Below, in pieces: positions 35,486 to 42,430 of a DNA stretch of 42,430 bases. Both the position numbers and the translations under genes were made by a program. The notes beneath the pieces were generated by a model. That model ran no database searches, had not been told where the DNA came from, and saw nothing but the letters and a program-made list of their open reading frames with translations. The stretch is from an uncultured SAR116 cluster alpha proteobacterium (GTDB taxonomy: Bacteria; Pseudomonadota; Alphaproteobacteria; Puniceispirillales; Puniceispirillaceae): assembly GCA_902578815.1 (NCBI GenBank), contig CACHEI010000017.1:1-42430 (forward strand). Reading direction: 5' to 3'. Positions within the stretch are counted from its first letter, which is position 1; each line of letters starts with the position of its first letter.

Positions 35486-35495
35486 AGTTATAACT
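35486..35495. promoter_or_regulatory. Palindrome AGTTATAACT in the LysR/hydroxylase intergenic region
   Basis: A perfect 10-base palindrome downstream of the putative -10. It could be part of an operator, but LysR sites are usually upstream and it may be chance in AT-rich DNA. Confidence 0.25.
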
Positions 35496-35524
35496 CAACA
35501 TGTTTAGTTGCCTAGGAGGGTAGA

Positions 35525-36502
35525 TTGACCACCATCGACGCGAATGCAGATCTGTTAAAAAGGCAAAGAGAAATCATTTCTCGTAAAACTCTAAAGCCCT
35601 ACACTAAACGCAAAGATTTGCCAGGCCTTATTTACTTTTTTGGGTTACTGAGTTGCATAGGTTTGACAGGGTTTGTCGTCTTTTTGGCAGAGCCTCATGG
35701 CTGGTGGATTTGGCCAGCAATGCTGTTGCATGGTATTATGTTATCGCATCTTTTTGCGCCATTGCATGAAACAAGTCACGGCACCGCATTCAAAACACGT
35801 TGGATAAATGAATGTGTGCTTTGGTTTTGTGGCATTGTGACCATTTGGACACCTCTGTATTTCAGATATGACCATGCTGGTCACCATACGTATGCTCAAG
35901 TGCCGGGGAAAGACCCAGAGTTCGTTTTGCCTACACCGCGCACCATACTCGGCTACTTTTATTACGTCTCCGCAATGCATCTTTGGGTGAAGAATGGAGG
36001 TTGGCTTTTCAGGCATGCACTTGGTTATATGACGCCATTCAATCGTCAATTTGTGCCAGAGGATCAATTGCCAAAAATATTCCTTGAGGCAAGAATTATG
36101 CTTGCAATTTATTTCGGGTTAGCAGCTTTCACTATCTACACTGGTTCGCTAGTTGTCTTAACATACTGGCTCATACCGACCATCATCGGGGTTCCCGTAG
36201 CGAGGATGCTGAGAGTCGCGGATCATACTGGATGTGTAGAGAAATCTGATTTGCGAAAATATGCCAGAACTGTAACAACTGATCGGATTACAAGGTTCTT
36301 TTGCTGGAATATGTCATATCACTGTGAGCATCACCTGGCCCCATCTGTACCATTCCACAATCTAAAAGGACTCCACGAAGAGGTGGGCCACGAACTTAAC
36401 ACTGTGGATAAAGGATATATTGGGGTGCAATGGGAGGTTTTAACAAAGCATATGAGCGGACTATGGCGGAAGAAACCCCATGAGTCAGTCGTGCAAGATT
36501 AG
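35525..36502 (+). CDS. Membrane diiron hydroxylase, fatty-acid-desaturase superfamily (MocD-like)
   Basis: A 325-residue integral membrane protein with hydrophobic segments around 33-55, 58-80, 92-112 and 190-228. The three histidine boxes that hold the two irons are intact: HETSH (81-85), HAGHH (117-121) and HCEHH (266-270), with another histidine at 234. In sequence style it matches the MocD/hydrocarbon-oxygenase group rather than acyl-lipid desaturases, and it is followed by a Rieske ferredoxin and later a ferredoxin reductase, as in the rhizobial MocDEF rhizopine demethylase. It should hydroxylate or dealkylate a substrate at the inner membrane using O2. The start is a TTG (35525), supported by a strong AGGAGGG at 35514-35520; no ATG fits. 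Confidence 0.88.
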   Translation: MTTIDANADLLKRQREIISRKTLKPYTKRKDLPGLIYFFGLLSCIGLTGFVVFLAEPHGWWIWPAMLLHGIMLSHLFAPLHETSHGTAFKTRWINECVLWFCGIVTIWTPLYFRYDHAGHHTYAQVPGKDPEFVLPTPRTILGYFYYVSAMHLWVKNGGWLFRHALGYMTPFNRQFVPEDQLPKIFLEARIMLAIYFGLAAFTIYTGSLVVLTYWLIPTIIGVPVARMLRVADHTGCVEKSDLRKYARTVTTDRITRFFCWNMSYHCEHHLAPSVPFHNLKGLHEEVGHELNTVDKGYIGVQWEVLTKHMSGLWRKKPHESVVQD

Positions 36503-36513
36503 GTCAAATTTTG

Positions 36514-36828
36514 ATGGCAAATGATTGGTTGTTTGCGATCGACGCCGACGAAATTGACGAAGAAGATGTTGCGCCAATTGAGATCGAAGGTAAAGAGGTA
36601 GCGATTTACCGAAATAACGGTCGTTTTTATGCTTCTGTGGATAAATGTACGCATGGGAATGCCTTCCTTTCAGACGGCATCGTTGTTGGAGACGTGATTG
36701 AATGTCCACTTCACCAGGGCCGCTTTTGCATTAAGACAGGCAAGGCATTGAGCGCGCCTGCGTCGATCTCCATTGAGACTTTTGAGGTGAAAGTTGAAAA
36801 CGGCAAAGTTTTTGTGAAAGTTGGCTAA
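36514..36828 (+). CDS. Rieske-type [2Fe-2S] ferredoxin
   Basis: A 104-residue single-domain Rieske protein. The cluster ligands are C45 and H47 in KCTHGNAFLSDG and C64 and H67 in ECPLHQGRF, with the spacing of dioxygenase ferredoxins (BphF/MocE-like). It carries electrons from the reductase encoded at 39920 to the hydroxylase. Its ATG is 11 bases after the hydroxylase stop, so the two are co-transcribed; a TTG immediately before the ATG is in frame but not needed. Confidence 0.92.
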   Translation: MANDWLFAIDADEIDEEDVAPIEIEGKEVAIYRNNGRFYASVDKCTHGNAFLSDGIVVGDVIECPLHQGRFCIKTGKALSAPASISIETFEVKVENGKVFVKVG

Positions 36829-36942
36829 CCTCAATGACGTTTGAAAAATCAACGTGCCGATGATTTTTAGTTCGCTAGATGTGATGTTCCTGTTAAACTT
36901 TTCATTGGTGAGAATAGCGAAAAAAGTCTATTAGGAGAGTTA

Positions 36943-38379
36943 ATGTCATATCCAGAGCTGAAGATGCTTATCGATGGCAATTGGACCGATGGAAGTTCAG
37001 GCAATACCGAGCCAGTTTTTTGCCCCGCCGATGGTACCATTATCGGCACGCTACCCCATGCCAGCCCTGCTGATCTGGATATGGCGCTCCAAAGTAGTCT
37101 CGAGGGATTTAATATCTGGCGCAAGAAAACGCCGCACGAACGACAGTCGGTGCTGGAAAAAGCCGCTTGCCAGCTTGAAGATAGTTTTGAAACTGTCAGC
37201 GCCAACTTAACACGTGAAATGGGCAAACCCATAGCTGAGGCACGTATAGAGCTACGCGTTGCCATCGACTTACTGCGCTGGTACGGCGAGGAAGGTAAGA
37301 GGGTTTACGGCAGGATAATTCCTTCGCGTGTTCCGAATATGCAGCATGAGGCTCGCAAACAGCCGGTGGGACCCGTGGTGGCATTCGTTGCTTGGAATTT
37401 TCCTGCAGTAAATGTTATGCGCAAAGTTGCAGGCGCGTTGGCCGCTGGATGCTCCATAACCATTAAGCCAAGTGAGGAAACACCGGCGACAGCCATTGCA
37501 ATTGGCAGAGCTCTCACAGACGCTGGCCTCCCAGCAGGTGTGCTTAACATTGTTTTTGGTGTTCCACCACAAGTCTCAGAACATCTTCTGTCATCAACTA
37601 TACCTCGCAAGTTGAGCTTTACCGGTAGTGTGCCAGTTGGCATTCATCTCCAGCAGTTGGCAGCGAAGAACATGATCCGCTGTACCATGGAGCTTGGTGG
37701 TCACTCCCCAGTGATGATCTTCGAAGATTGTGACATCGAAAAGGCAGCAAAACTCTGTGTGGCGGGCAAGTTCCGTAACGCGGGCCAAGTATGTATCTCT
37801 CCAACGCGGTTTTTCGTTCAGGAAAACATCCATGACAAATTCCTGAAGCTTTTTAAGGAACATGTTGAGGGTATGAAAGTGGGCAATGGACTGGACGAAC
37901 AGATGAGTATGGGTCCGCTGGTGGCTGAGCGGCGGATCAATGTCATGGATGGATTTATCTCAGACGCCATTTCCAAGGGTGCTGAACTGTTGGTTGGTGG
38001 TGAACCGATTCAGAGTGAAGGGTCATTCTTTGCTCCAACTTTGTTGCAAGAGGTCCCCGACACAGCAAAAGTTATGATTGATGAGCCTTTCGGTCCAATT
38101 GCGCCGACTGCGCGATTCACCTCGCTTGACGAGGTTGTTGAACGAGCAAACAGCTTGCCATTTGGATTGGCCGCATATGCCTTTACTGGAAGTGCAAAGA
38201 CGGCCGGTGTGCTGAAGCAGGAAATCGAGACTGGTATGTTAGCGATTAATTCCATCCATGTGCATTCGGTAGAGACGCCTTTTGGTGGATTGAAATTTAG
38301 TGGGTACGGCTATGAGGGTGGAATTGAGGGCCTCGAAGTTTTTCTTGCCACTCGATACTCAAGCGAGACTTATGGATGA
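36943..38379 (+). CDS. NAD(P)-dependent aldehyde dehydrogenase
   Basis: A 478-residue aldehyde dehydrogenase. N152 (AWNFP), the glutamate E250 (MELGGHSP) and nucleophile C284 (NAGQVCISPTRF) are in place, and the FTGSVPVG cofactor motif and PFGGLKFSGYG ending are typical of the succinate-semialdehyde/glycolaldehyde-like group. AGGAGAG precedes the ATG. It oxidises an aldehyde to the acid, the last step expected after hydroxylation and alcohol oxidation by this operon's products. By eye its codons are more G/C-ending than its neighbours, which hints at a separate origin. Confidence 0.92.
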   Translation: MSYPELKMLIDGNWTDGSSGNTEPVFCPADGTIIGTLPHASPADLDMALQSSLEGFNIWRKKTPHERQSVLEKAACQLEDSFETVSANLTREMGKPIAEARIELRVAIDLLRWYGEEGKRVYGRIIPSRVPNMQHEARKQPVGPVVAFVAWNFPAVNVMRKVAGALAAGCSITIKPSEETPATAIAIGRALTDAGLPAGVLNIVFGVPPQVSEHLLSSTIPRKLSFTGSVPVGIHLQQLAAKNMIRCTMELGGHSPVMIFEDCDIEKAAKLCVAGKFRNAGQVCISPTRFFVQENIHDKFLKLFKEHVEGMKVGNGLDEQMSMGPLVAERRINVMDGFISDAISKGAELLVGGEPIQSEGSFFAPTLLQEVPDTAKVMIDEPFGPIAPTARFTSLDEVVERANSLPFGLAAYAFTGSAKTAGVLKQEIETGMLAINSIHVHSVETPFGGLKFSGYGYEGGIEGLEVFLATRYSSETYG

Positions 38380-38423
38380 AGTGTTCCATTCATCTAACCG
38401 CTGCCTAGCCAAAGGAGATTAGT

Positions 38424-39788
38424 GTGACAAAATTTGGGCAACGTGAAGTTCATTGGAGTGGCGCCACTCCACAAGACCACAAGGTTCTAAAAAATATCAT
38501 TGCTGACTATTTTGCATACAGACTGAGTACTTTTGCAAAGTTGAAGAAGCTTTGCGAGGACTCACCTGACTTTGCAATGGCACACATATTGAAAGGATAT
38601 CTCCTGACCTCCATGGGAACCCAAGGAACTATACCTGCAGCTACCAAGGCTGCTGACCGAGCGGCAGATTGCCCGGAGGGGTTAACAGAAAACGAAAAGG
38701 GTCATTTGAAGGCTTTAAGGGCTTGGATAGAAGGTAACAGCACGGATGCTTGCAACCATTGGGATGATATAATCATCGATGACCCGCAGGATTTACTAGC
38801 AATCAAGCTGCAGCATTTCAGTCTTTTTTGGCTTGGCCGACCAGATCATATGAGGGACGTGATAGCGCGCGTAAAGCCCAAGTGGGATAAGACTATGGAA
38901 GGGTATCCAACTTTGATGGGCATGGAATCTTTTGCCTTGGAAGAAATGGGGCAATATCAAGAAGCTGAGAAGATAGGCCGACTTGCGGTGGAAATGGACC
39001 CAAATGATTTATGGGCTATTCATGCTGTCGCTCACGTTTATGAGATGCAAAGTAACCTTGACGCAGGAATGGAATGGCTAAATCAACCGGTTGATAAGTG
39101 GCAGGATCGGAACCCCTTTAGAGAGCACCTTTGGTGGCACACAGCGCTTTTTGCATATGAGAAGGGGCATTATGATAAGGTGCTTGATTTGTACGATTCT
39201 TCGATTTGGCCAGATACATCCAACTTCTATTTAGACATTCAAAATGCCGCTTCAATTTTGATCAGACTTGAATTTGCTGGAGTTGATGTTGGAAAACGCT
39301 GGTTATCTTTATCTGAAGCAGCTCAGGAAAGAGTCGGTGACCATGTGCTACTTTTTACAGAGCCTCACTACACCATGGCTTTTGGCAGTGTCGGCGACTC
39401 AGCTCAAATTGAAAAGCAAATTTCGTCTTTAAACACCTTTGCAAGTGAAAATTTGAAAAAACGAGAAGGTAAGGTTGCGAGTGAGTTAGCCGTTCCAATT
39501 TGCATGGCCGTTGATGCTTTTTTCCGTCAGGATTATAAGGCGGCTAGAGATCTGCTTTGGCCGCTAAGATATGACTATCAGCCTATTGGTGGTAGCCATG
39601 CCCAACGCGATGTTTTCAACTTACTCCTTATTGAGTCGGCGGTTTGCATGGAAGATTATAGGATGGCGCGCGCTTTGTTAATGGAAAGGAGTGCCAGACA
39701 CAAAAATAGTTTTAGCACTCAAACGAAGCTCGATCACGTGAACGCAGCACTTAATCTTTCTCAACCCGAAGTTGGATTGAATGCCTAA
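38424..39788 (+). CDS. TTC38-like tetratricopeptide repeat protein
   Basis: A 454-residue soluble helical-repeat protein. It matches the TTC38 (tetratricopeptide repeat protein 38) pattern: ALEEMGQYQEAEKIGRLAVE, DLWAIHAVAHVYEMQ, and the diagnostic FREHLWWHTALFAYEKG followed by LDLYD. The function of this family is not established in bacteria. The start is GTG with AAAGGAGA upstream. It lies between the aldehyde dehydrogenase and the ferredoxin reductase, 44 and 131 bases away, on the same strand. A scaffold for the enzymes or an unrecognised catalytic role is possible; neither is shown by the sequence. Confidence 0.85.
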   Translation: MTKFGQREVHWSGATPQDHKVLKNIIADYFAYRLSTFAKLKKLCEDSPDFAMAHILKGYLLTSMGTQGTIPAATKAADRAADCPEGLTENEKGHLKALRAWIEGNSTDACNHWDDIIIDDPQDLLAIKLQHFSLFWLGRPDHMRDVIARVKPKWDKTMEGYPTLMGMESFALEEMGQYQEAEKIGRLAVEMDPNDLWAIHAVAHVYEMQSNLDAGMEWLNQPVDKWQDRNPFREHLWWHTALFAYEKGHYDKVLDLYDSSIWPDTSNFYLDIQNAASILIRLEFAGVDVGKRWLSLSEAAQERVGDHVLLFTEPHYTMAFGSVGDSAQIEKQISSLNTFASENLKKREGKVASELAVPICMAVDAFFRQDYKAARDLLWPLRYDYQPIGGSHAQRDVFNLLLIESAVCMEDYRMARALLMERSARHKNSFSTQTKLDHVNAALNLSQPEVGLNA

Positions 39789-39919
39789 CATCTCTCTCAA
39801 AAATTCCAACGGCAGTTTTGGTTAATTTGAAAATGATCTGTTTCCACTCAAGCCAGCGTGTATGCGGGGGGACCCATATTTGTTGGTGCTTGAGATAAAG
39901 TGGAGCAAAGGGGGTGTTC

Positions 39920-41185
39920 TTGGAAAAAGATATTGTTATCGTTGGAGCGGGTCATGCGGGTATAAGTTGTGCAGAGGCTTTGCGAATAAAGGGTTTCAAA
40001 GGCACTCTGACAGTTGTGGAACGGCAGATAGGCTTTCCAACAGAAAAGCCTCCCTTATCCAAAGGTGCTATCGTTAATGGAACCAATCAGAATTATTCTG
40101 TGCCCTTGTTAAAACCAGAAAATTGGTACGTTGATAATAACATAGACCTTAAAACTGGCATCACAGCCACGTCGATTGATAGAATTAACCGGAAAATAAA
40201 TCTTTCAAACAAAAATACAATCTCTTACACGACACTTGTCATTGCGACCGGTGCTATTCCAATAGAATTGGGAATAACACGAAAACATCCCCAATCTTTT
40301 ACCCTCCGAAATTCAAAAGATGCAAAAGAAATTAGTCGAGCCGCTTCAACCTTCAAAAGCGCATTAATCATTGGATGTGGTTACATTGGACTGGAAGTTG
40401 CAGCATCGTTAACTGAAAGGGGCCTCAAAGTGACAGTGGTAGAAACTGAGCATCGGCCTTTGGCAAAAATTTCAAGCTCTGCTATCGCTGAAAAATTGGT
40501 TCAAATTCATGAGAGGAAGGGCGTTAGATTTAGGTTTAGCAATTCGGTAGTCAACGTTGATCATCTCAATAATGGATTTCGAGCGCTTCTTCGAACTGGC
40601 GGACATGAAATTGCAGAGATGATCATAACTGGTGTTGGGGTCAGTCCAGATAGTATTTTGGCGTCCGCATCCTCTTTAGCTAGGAATGACAATGATAAAA
40701 ATTCTATTTGTGTAAATGAAAATTTTGTAACATCTGATCACCATATTTTAGCTATAGGTGACGTTGCTAAGAGGGTGGGGGCAGAAAAAAGAATCGAATC
40801 TGTTGATAATGCGCAAGAAGATGGAAAGCAGGCTGCTGCATATATTATGAAAGAAGTTAGACAGCCCAGAGGAGTGCCATGGTTCTGGTCTGATCAATAC
40901 GATAAAACACTACAAACTGCGGGATTAGTCCCAACAAGTGATGCTAATGTGAAAATGGTTTTTAGACCTGGAAAAAGAGGTGATGGATTTTCCGTCTGGG
41001 GTTTTGTTGATGAAAAACTCAGGTCAGTAGAGGCTTTTTCAGATCCTTCATCTTTCGCAATTGGAAAGAGATTTTTATCTGACGAACTGTCCCCAACAAG
41101 CAGTGAAATAGTGGATACGTCAGTTGATCTTAAATTAATTTATAAAAGATTCCATGCAAAAGCAAAAGAGATTAGTCGGGCTTAA
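39920..41185 (+). CDS. FAD-dependent ferredoxin reductase
   Basis: A 421-residue pyridine-nucleotide-disulphide-type reductase of the rubredoxin/putidaredoxin-reductase group: FAD motif VGAGHAGISCAEALR, the EKPPLSKG segment, NAD motif IGCGYIGLEVAASL and the FAD-ribityl region HILAIGDVA. A C-terminal dimer domain of the ferredoxin-reductase type follows (PWFWSDQYDKTLQTAG). It passes electrons from NAD(P)H to the Rieske ferredoxin. A GTG at 39914 is in frame, but AAAGGGGG overlaps it and fits the TTG at 39920 better. Confidence 0.9.
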   Translation: MEKDIVIVGAGHAGISCAEALRIKGFKGTLTVVERQIGFPTEKPPLSKGAIVNGTNQNYSVPLLKPENWYVDNNIDLKTGITATSIDRINRKINLSNKNTISYTTLVIATGAIPIELGITRKHPQSFTLRNSKDAKEISRAASTFKSALIIGCGYIGLEVAASLTERGLKVTVVETEHRPLAKISSSAIAEKLVQIHERKGVRFRFSNSVVNVDHLNNGFRALLRTGGHEIAEMIITGVGVSPDSILASASSLARNDNDKNSICVNENFVTSDHHILAIGDVAKRVGAEKRIESVDNAQEDGKQAAAYIMKEVRQPRGVPWFWSDQYDKTLQTAGLVPTSDANVKMVFRPGKRGDGFSVWGFVDEKLRSVEAFSDPSSFAIGKRFLSDELSPTSSEIVDTSVDLKLIYKRFHAKAKEISRA

Positions 41186-41356
41186 AGATTCTTTGGTATC
41201 GGCAAGTTAAAAATTTAGTGTCAACTTTAAGCTCACGAAATAACTTTTTTGGCTGGTGTAAAAACAAATGAAAAGATAGCGGACGCTGGATTCCTCTATC
41301 AATCTGGTTCAGAGCTACCGAAACGATAGCAAATACACTAAACCTAGGAGAGGAAA

Positions 41357-42430
41357 ATGAGTATCGGCACGCTTTCAATTGCTAATAATGGAAACACAAT
41401 TTTTGGTAATGGTTCGGTATCTGAGGTTTCGGCTCAGCTTGATGGGCTTGGTGTAACAAAACCGTTTGTAGTCACGGATCAAGGCATAGCCGAGTCTGGC
41501 TTATTGGAAAAATTTAAAAAACATGTGCCAAATCTTGGCAATAATAGAGTTTTCTTAGAGACCCCTGCCAATCCAAACGAGGCGTCTGTTAAAGCCGCCT
41601 CTGAGGCATATCGGGACAGCGGCGCAGATGGCATAATCGGGTTTGGTGGCGGTTCCCCTCTAGATCTCGCCAAAGCTGTATCTCTGTCGGTTAGTCATGA
41701 AGGGCCGTTATGGAAATACACGACTCATCACAATGGCGTTAAACATATTGGAAAGACGCCCTCAGTCATAGCTATCCCAACTACGGCAGGAACCGGCAGC
41801 GAAGTATCTCGTGCGGCTGTTATTATTCTCGACTCTGGAGAGAAGCGAATAATTTTCAGCCCCAATCTAATTCCTGACATTGCCATTCTAGATCCCAAAC
41901 TAACTATTGGATTGCCGCCATTTCTCACCGCAGCAACTGGTATGGACGCCATCACACACTGCGTTGAAGCGATTTCATCGCCTAGAATTAATGCCTCGGC
42001 AGACGCAATAGGAGCAAGTGCCCTAAAAGATGCCTTGGGTGAAGGTGCGCTGCTCAAAGCAGTAAAAAATGGCGAAGATCTTGATGCGCGTTCCACCATG
42101 TTAAGTGTATCGACACGAGGGGGGATGGCATTTTCAAAAGGCTTGGGTGCAGTTCATGCTATGAGTCATGCCTGTGGTAAAGATGAAGATTTGAGACTAC
42201 ATCACGGAACTCTAAACGCGGTACTGTTACCAACAGTATTAAAGTACAATAGTGAATTTCTTGGTGACAAATTATTGTTGATCAAGACTGCTATAGGCGT
42301 GCCAAAAGATAAAGATCTAGTCGGTTATTTTCTTGACCTTAACGCGGAACTTGGGATGCCATCCAATTTATCAGAAATGGGGATAAGTTCTGGAATGCTA
42401 CCTTCGTTGTCAGAACACGCTGTTACAGAT
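41357..42430 (+). CDS. Iron-containing alcohol dehydrogenase (group III), 3' end outside the window
   Basis: The first 358 codons are present and the frame is open to the window end. GFGGGSPLDLAKAV and PTTAGTGSEVS are the NAD-binding motifs; the metal ligands appear as D197, H201 (GMDAITHCVEA), H267 (GAVHAMSHACG) and H283 (LHHGTLN). AGGAGAGG lies three bases before the ATG. The enzyme oxidises an alcohol to an aldehyde or ketone and is the fitting partner of the aldehyde dehydrogenase in this operon. Confidence 0.92.
   Translation, partial: MSIGTLSIANNGNTIFGNGSVSEVSAQLDGLGVTKPFVVTDQGIAESGLLEKFKKHVPNLGNNRVFLETPANPNEASVKAASEAYRDSGADGIIGFGGGSPLDLAKAVSLSVSHEGPLWKYTTHHNGVKHIGKTPSVIAIPTTAGTGSEVSRAAVIILDSGEKRIIFSPNLIPDIAILDPKLTIGLPPFLTAATGMDAITHCVEAISSPRINASADAIGASALKDALGEGALLKAVKNGEDLDARSTMLSVSTRGGMAFSKGLGAVHAMSHACGKDEDLRLHHGTLNAVLLPTVLKYNSEFLGDKLLLIKTAIGVPKDKDLVGYFLDLNAELGMPSNLSEMGISSGMLPSLSEHAVTD

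Noticed and set aside
1..42430. tRNA, rRNA, CRISPR, insertion sequence or prophage
   Set aside because: No cloverleaf, repeat-spacer array, transposase, integrase or phage structural gene was seen on either strand.

Overview
The window reads as catabolic, accessory-type chromosome from a Gram-negative heterotroph, most likely a marine alphaproteobacterium. This is an inference from the mix of families: class III CoA-transferase, crotonases, a TauD-type dioxygenase, choline-sulfatase, a betaine-type ABC transporter, Baeyer-Villiger monooxygenases and a MocD-type hydroxylase. The DNA is moderately AT-rich by eye. There is no rRNA, tRNA, CRISPR array, transposase or phage gene. About 35 protein genes are supported.

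Region 1 (366-4350): a thiol-dioxygenase-like cupin, a CaiB/BaiF CoA-transferase and a divergent crotonase are packed end to end, followed after a terminator by a canonical enoyl-CoA hydratase. A gene-poor stretch follows (4351-5644). Region 2 (5645-11942): an OsmC-type thiol peroxidase, a beta-hydroxyacid dehydrogenase carrying the sulfolactaldehyde-reductase signature, a TauD-family Fe/2-oxoglutarate dioxygenase, an acyl-CoA dehydrogenase-fold protein that has lost both usual catalytic glutamates and carries the Arg84/Gln pattern of 3-sulfinopropionyl-CoA desulfinases, a GFA-type zinc protein and an epoxide-hydrolase-like enzyme. Together these point to organosulfur (sulfonate/sulfinate) breakdown.

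Region 3 (12187-23302): a zinc alcohol dehydrogenase and a glutathione transferase, then a choline-sulfatase facing a minus-strand operon. That operon runs binding protein, GMC (choline-dehydrogenase-like) oxidoreductase, ATPase, permease, ThDP enzyme, Dabb protein. The likely job is import of a betaine-like or choline-derived osmolyte and its hydrolysis and oxidation. A strong hairpin sits just after the binding-protein gene.

Region 4 (23812-28843): SDR, two E1 subunits of an acetoin/2-oxoacid dehydrogenase and a free-standing 80-residue lipoyl domain with no E2 or E3, converging on an SDR and an MECR-like enoyl-thioester reductase. Region 5 (29111-34243): two distinct Baeyer-Villiger-type flavin monooxygenases and an amidase.

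Region 6 (34496-42430): a LysR regulator diverges from an operon encoding a membrane diiron hydroxylase, a Rieske ferredoxin, an aldehyde dehydrogenase, a TTC38-like TPR protein, a FAD ferredoxin reductase and an iron alcohol dehydrogenase (cut by the window end). This looks like a complete hydroxylase electron chain plus the two dehydrogenases needed to carry the product to an acid. It is the best candidate for an undescribed pathway here. The organosulfur set and the E2-less lipoyl system are the next most interesting.
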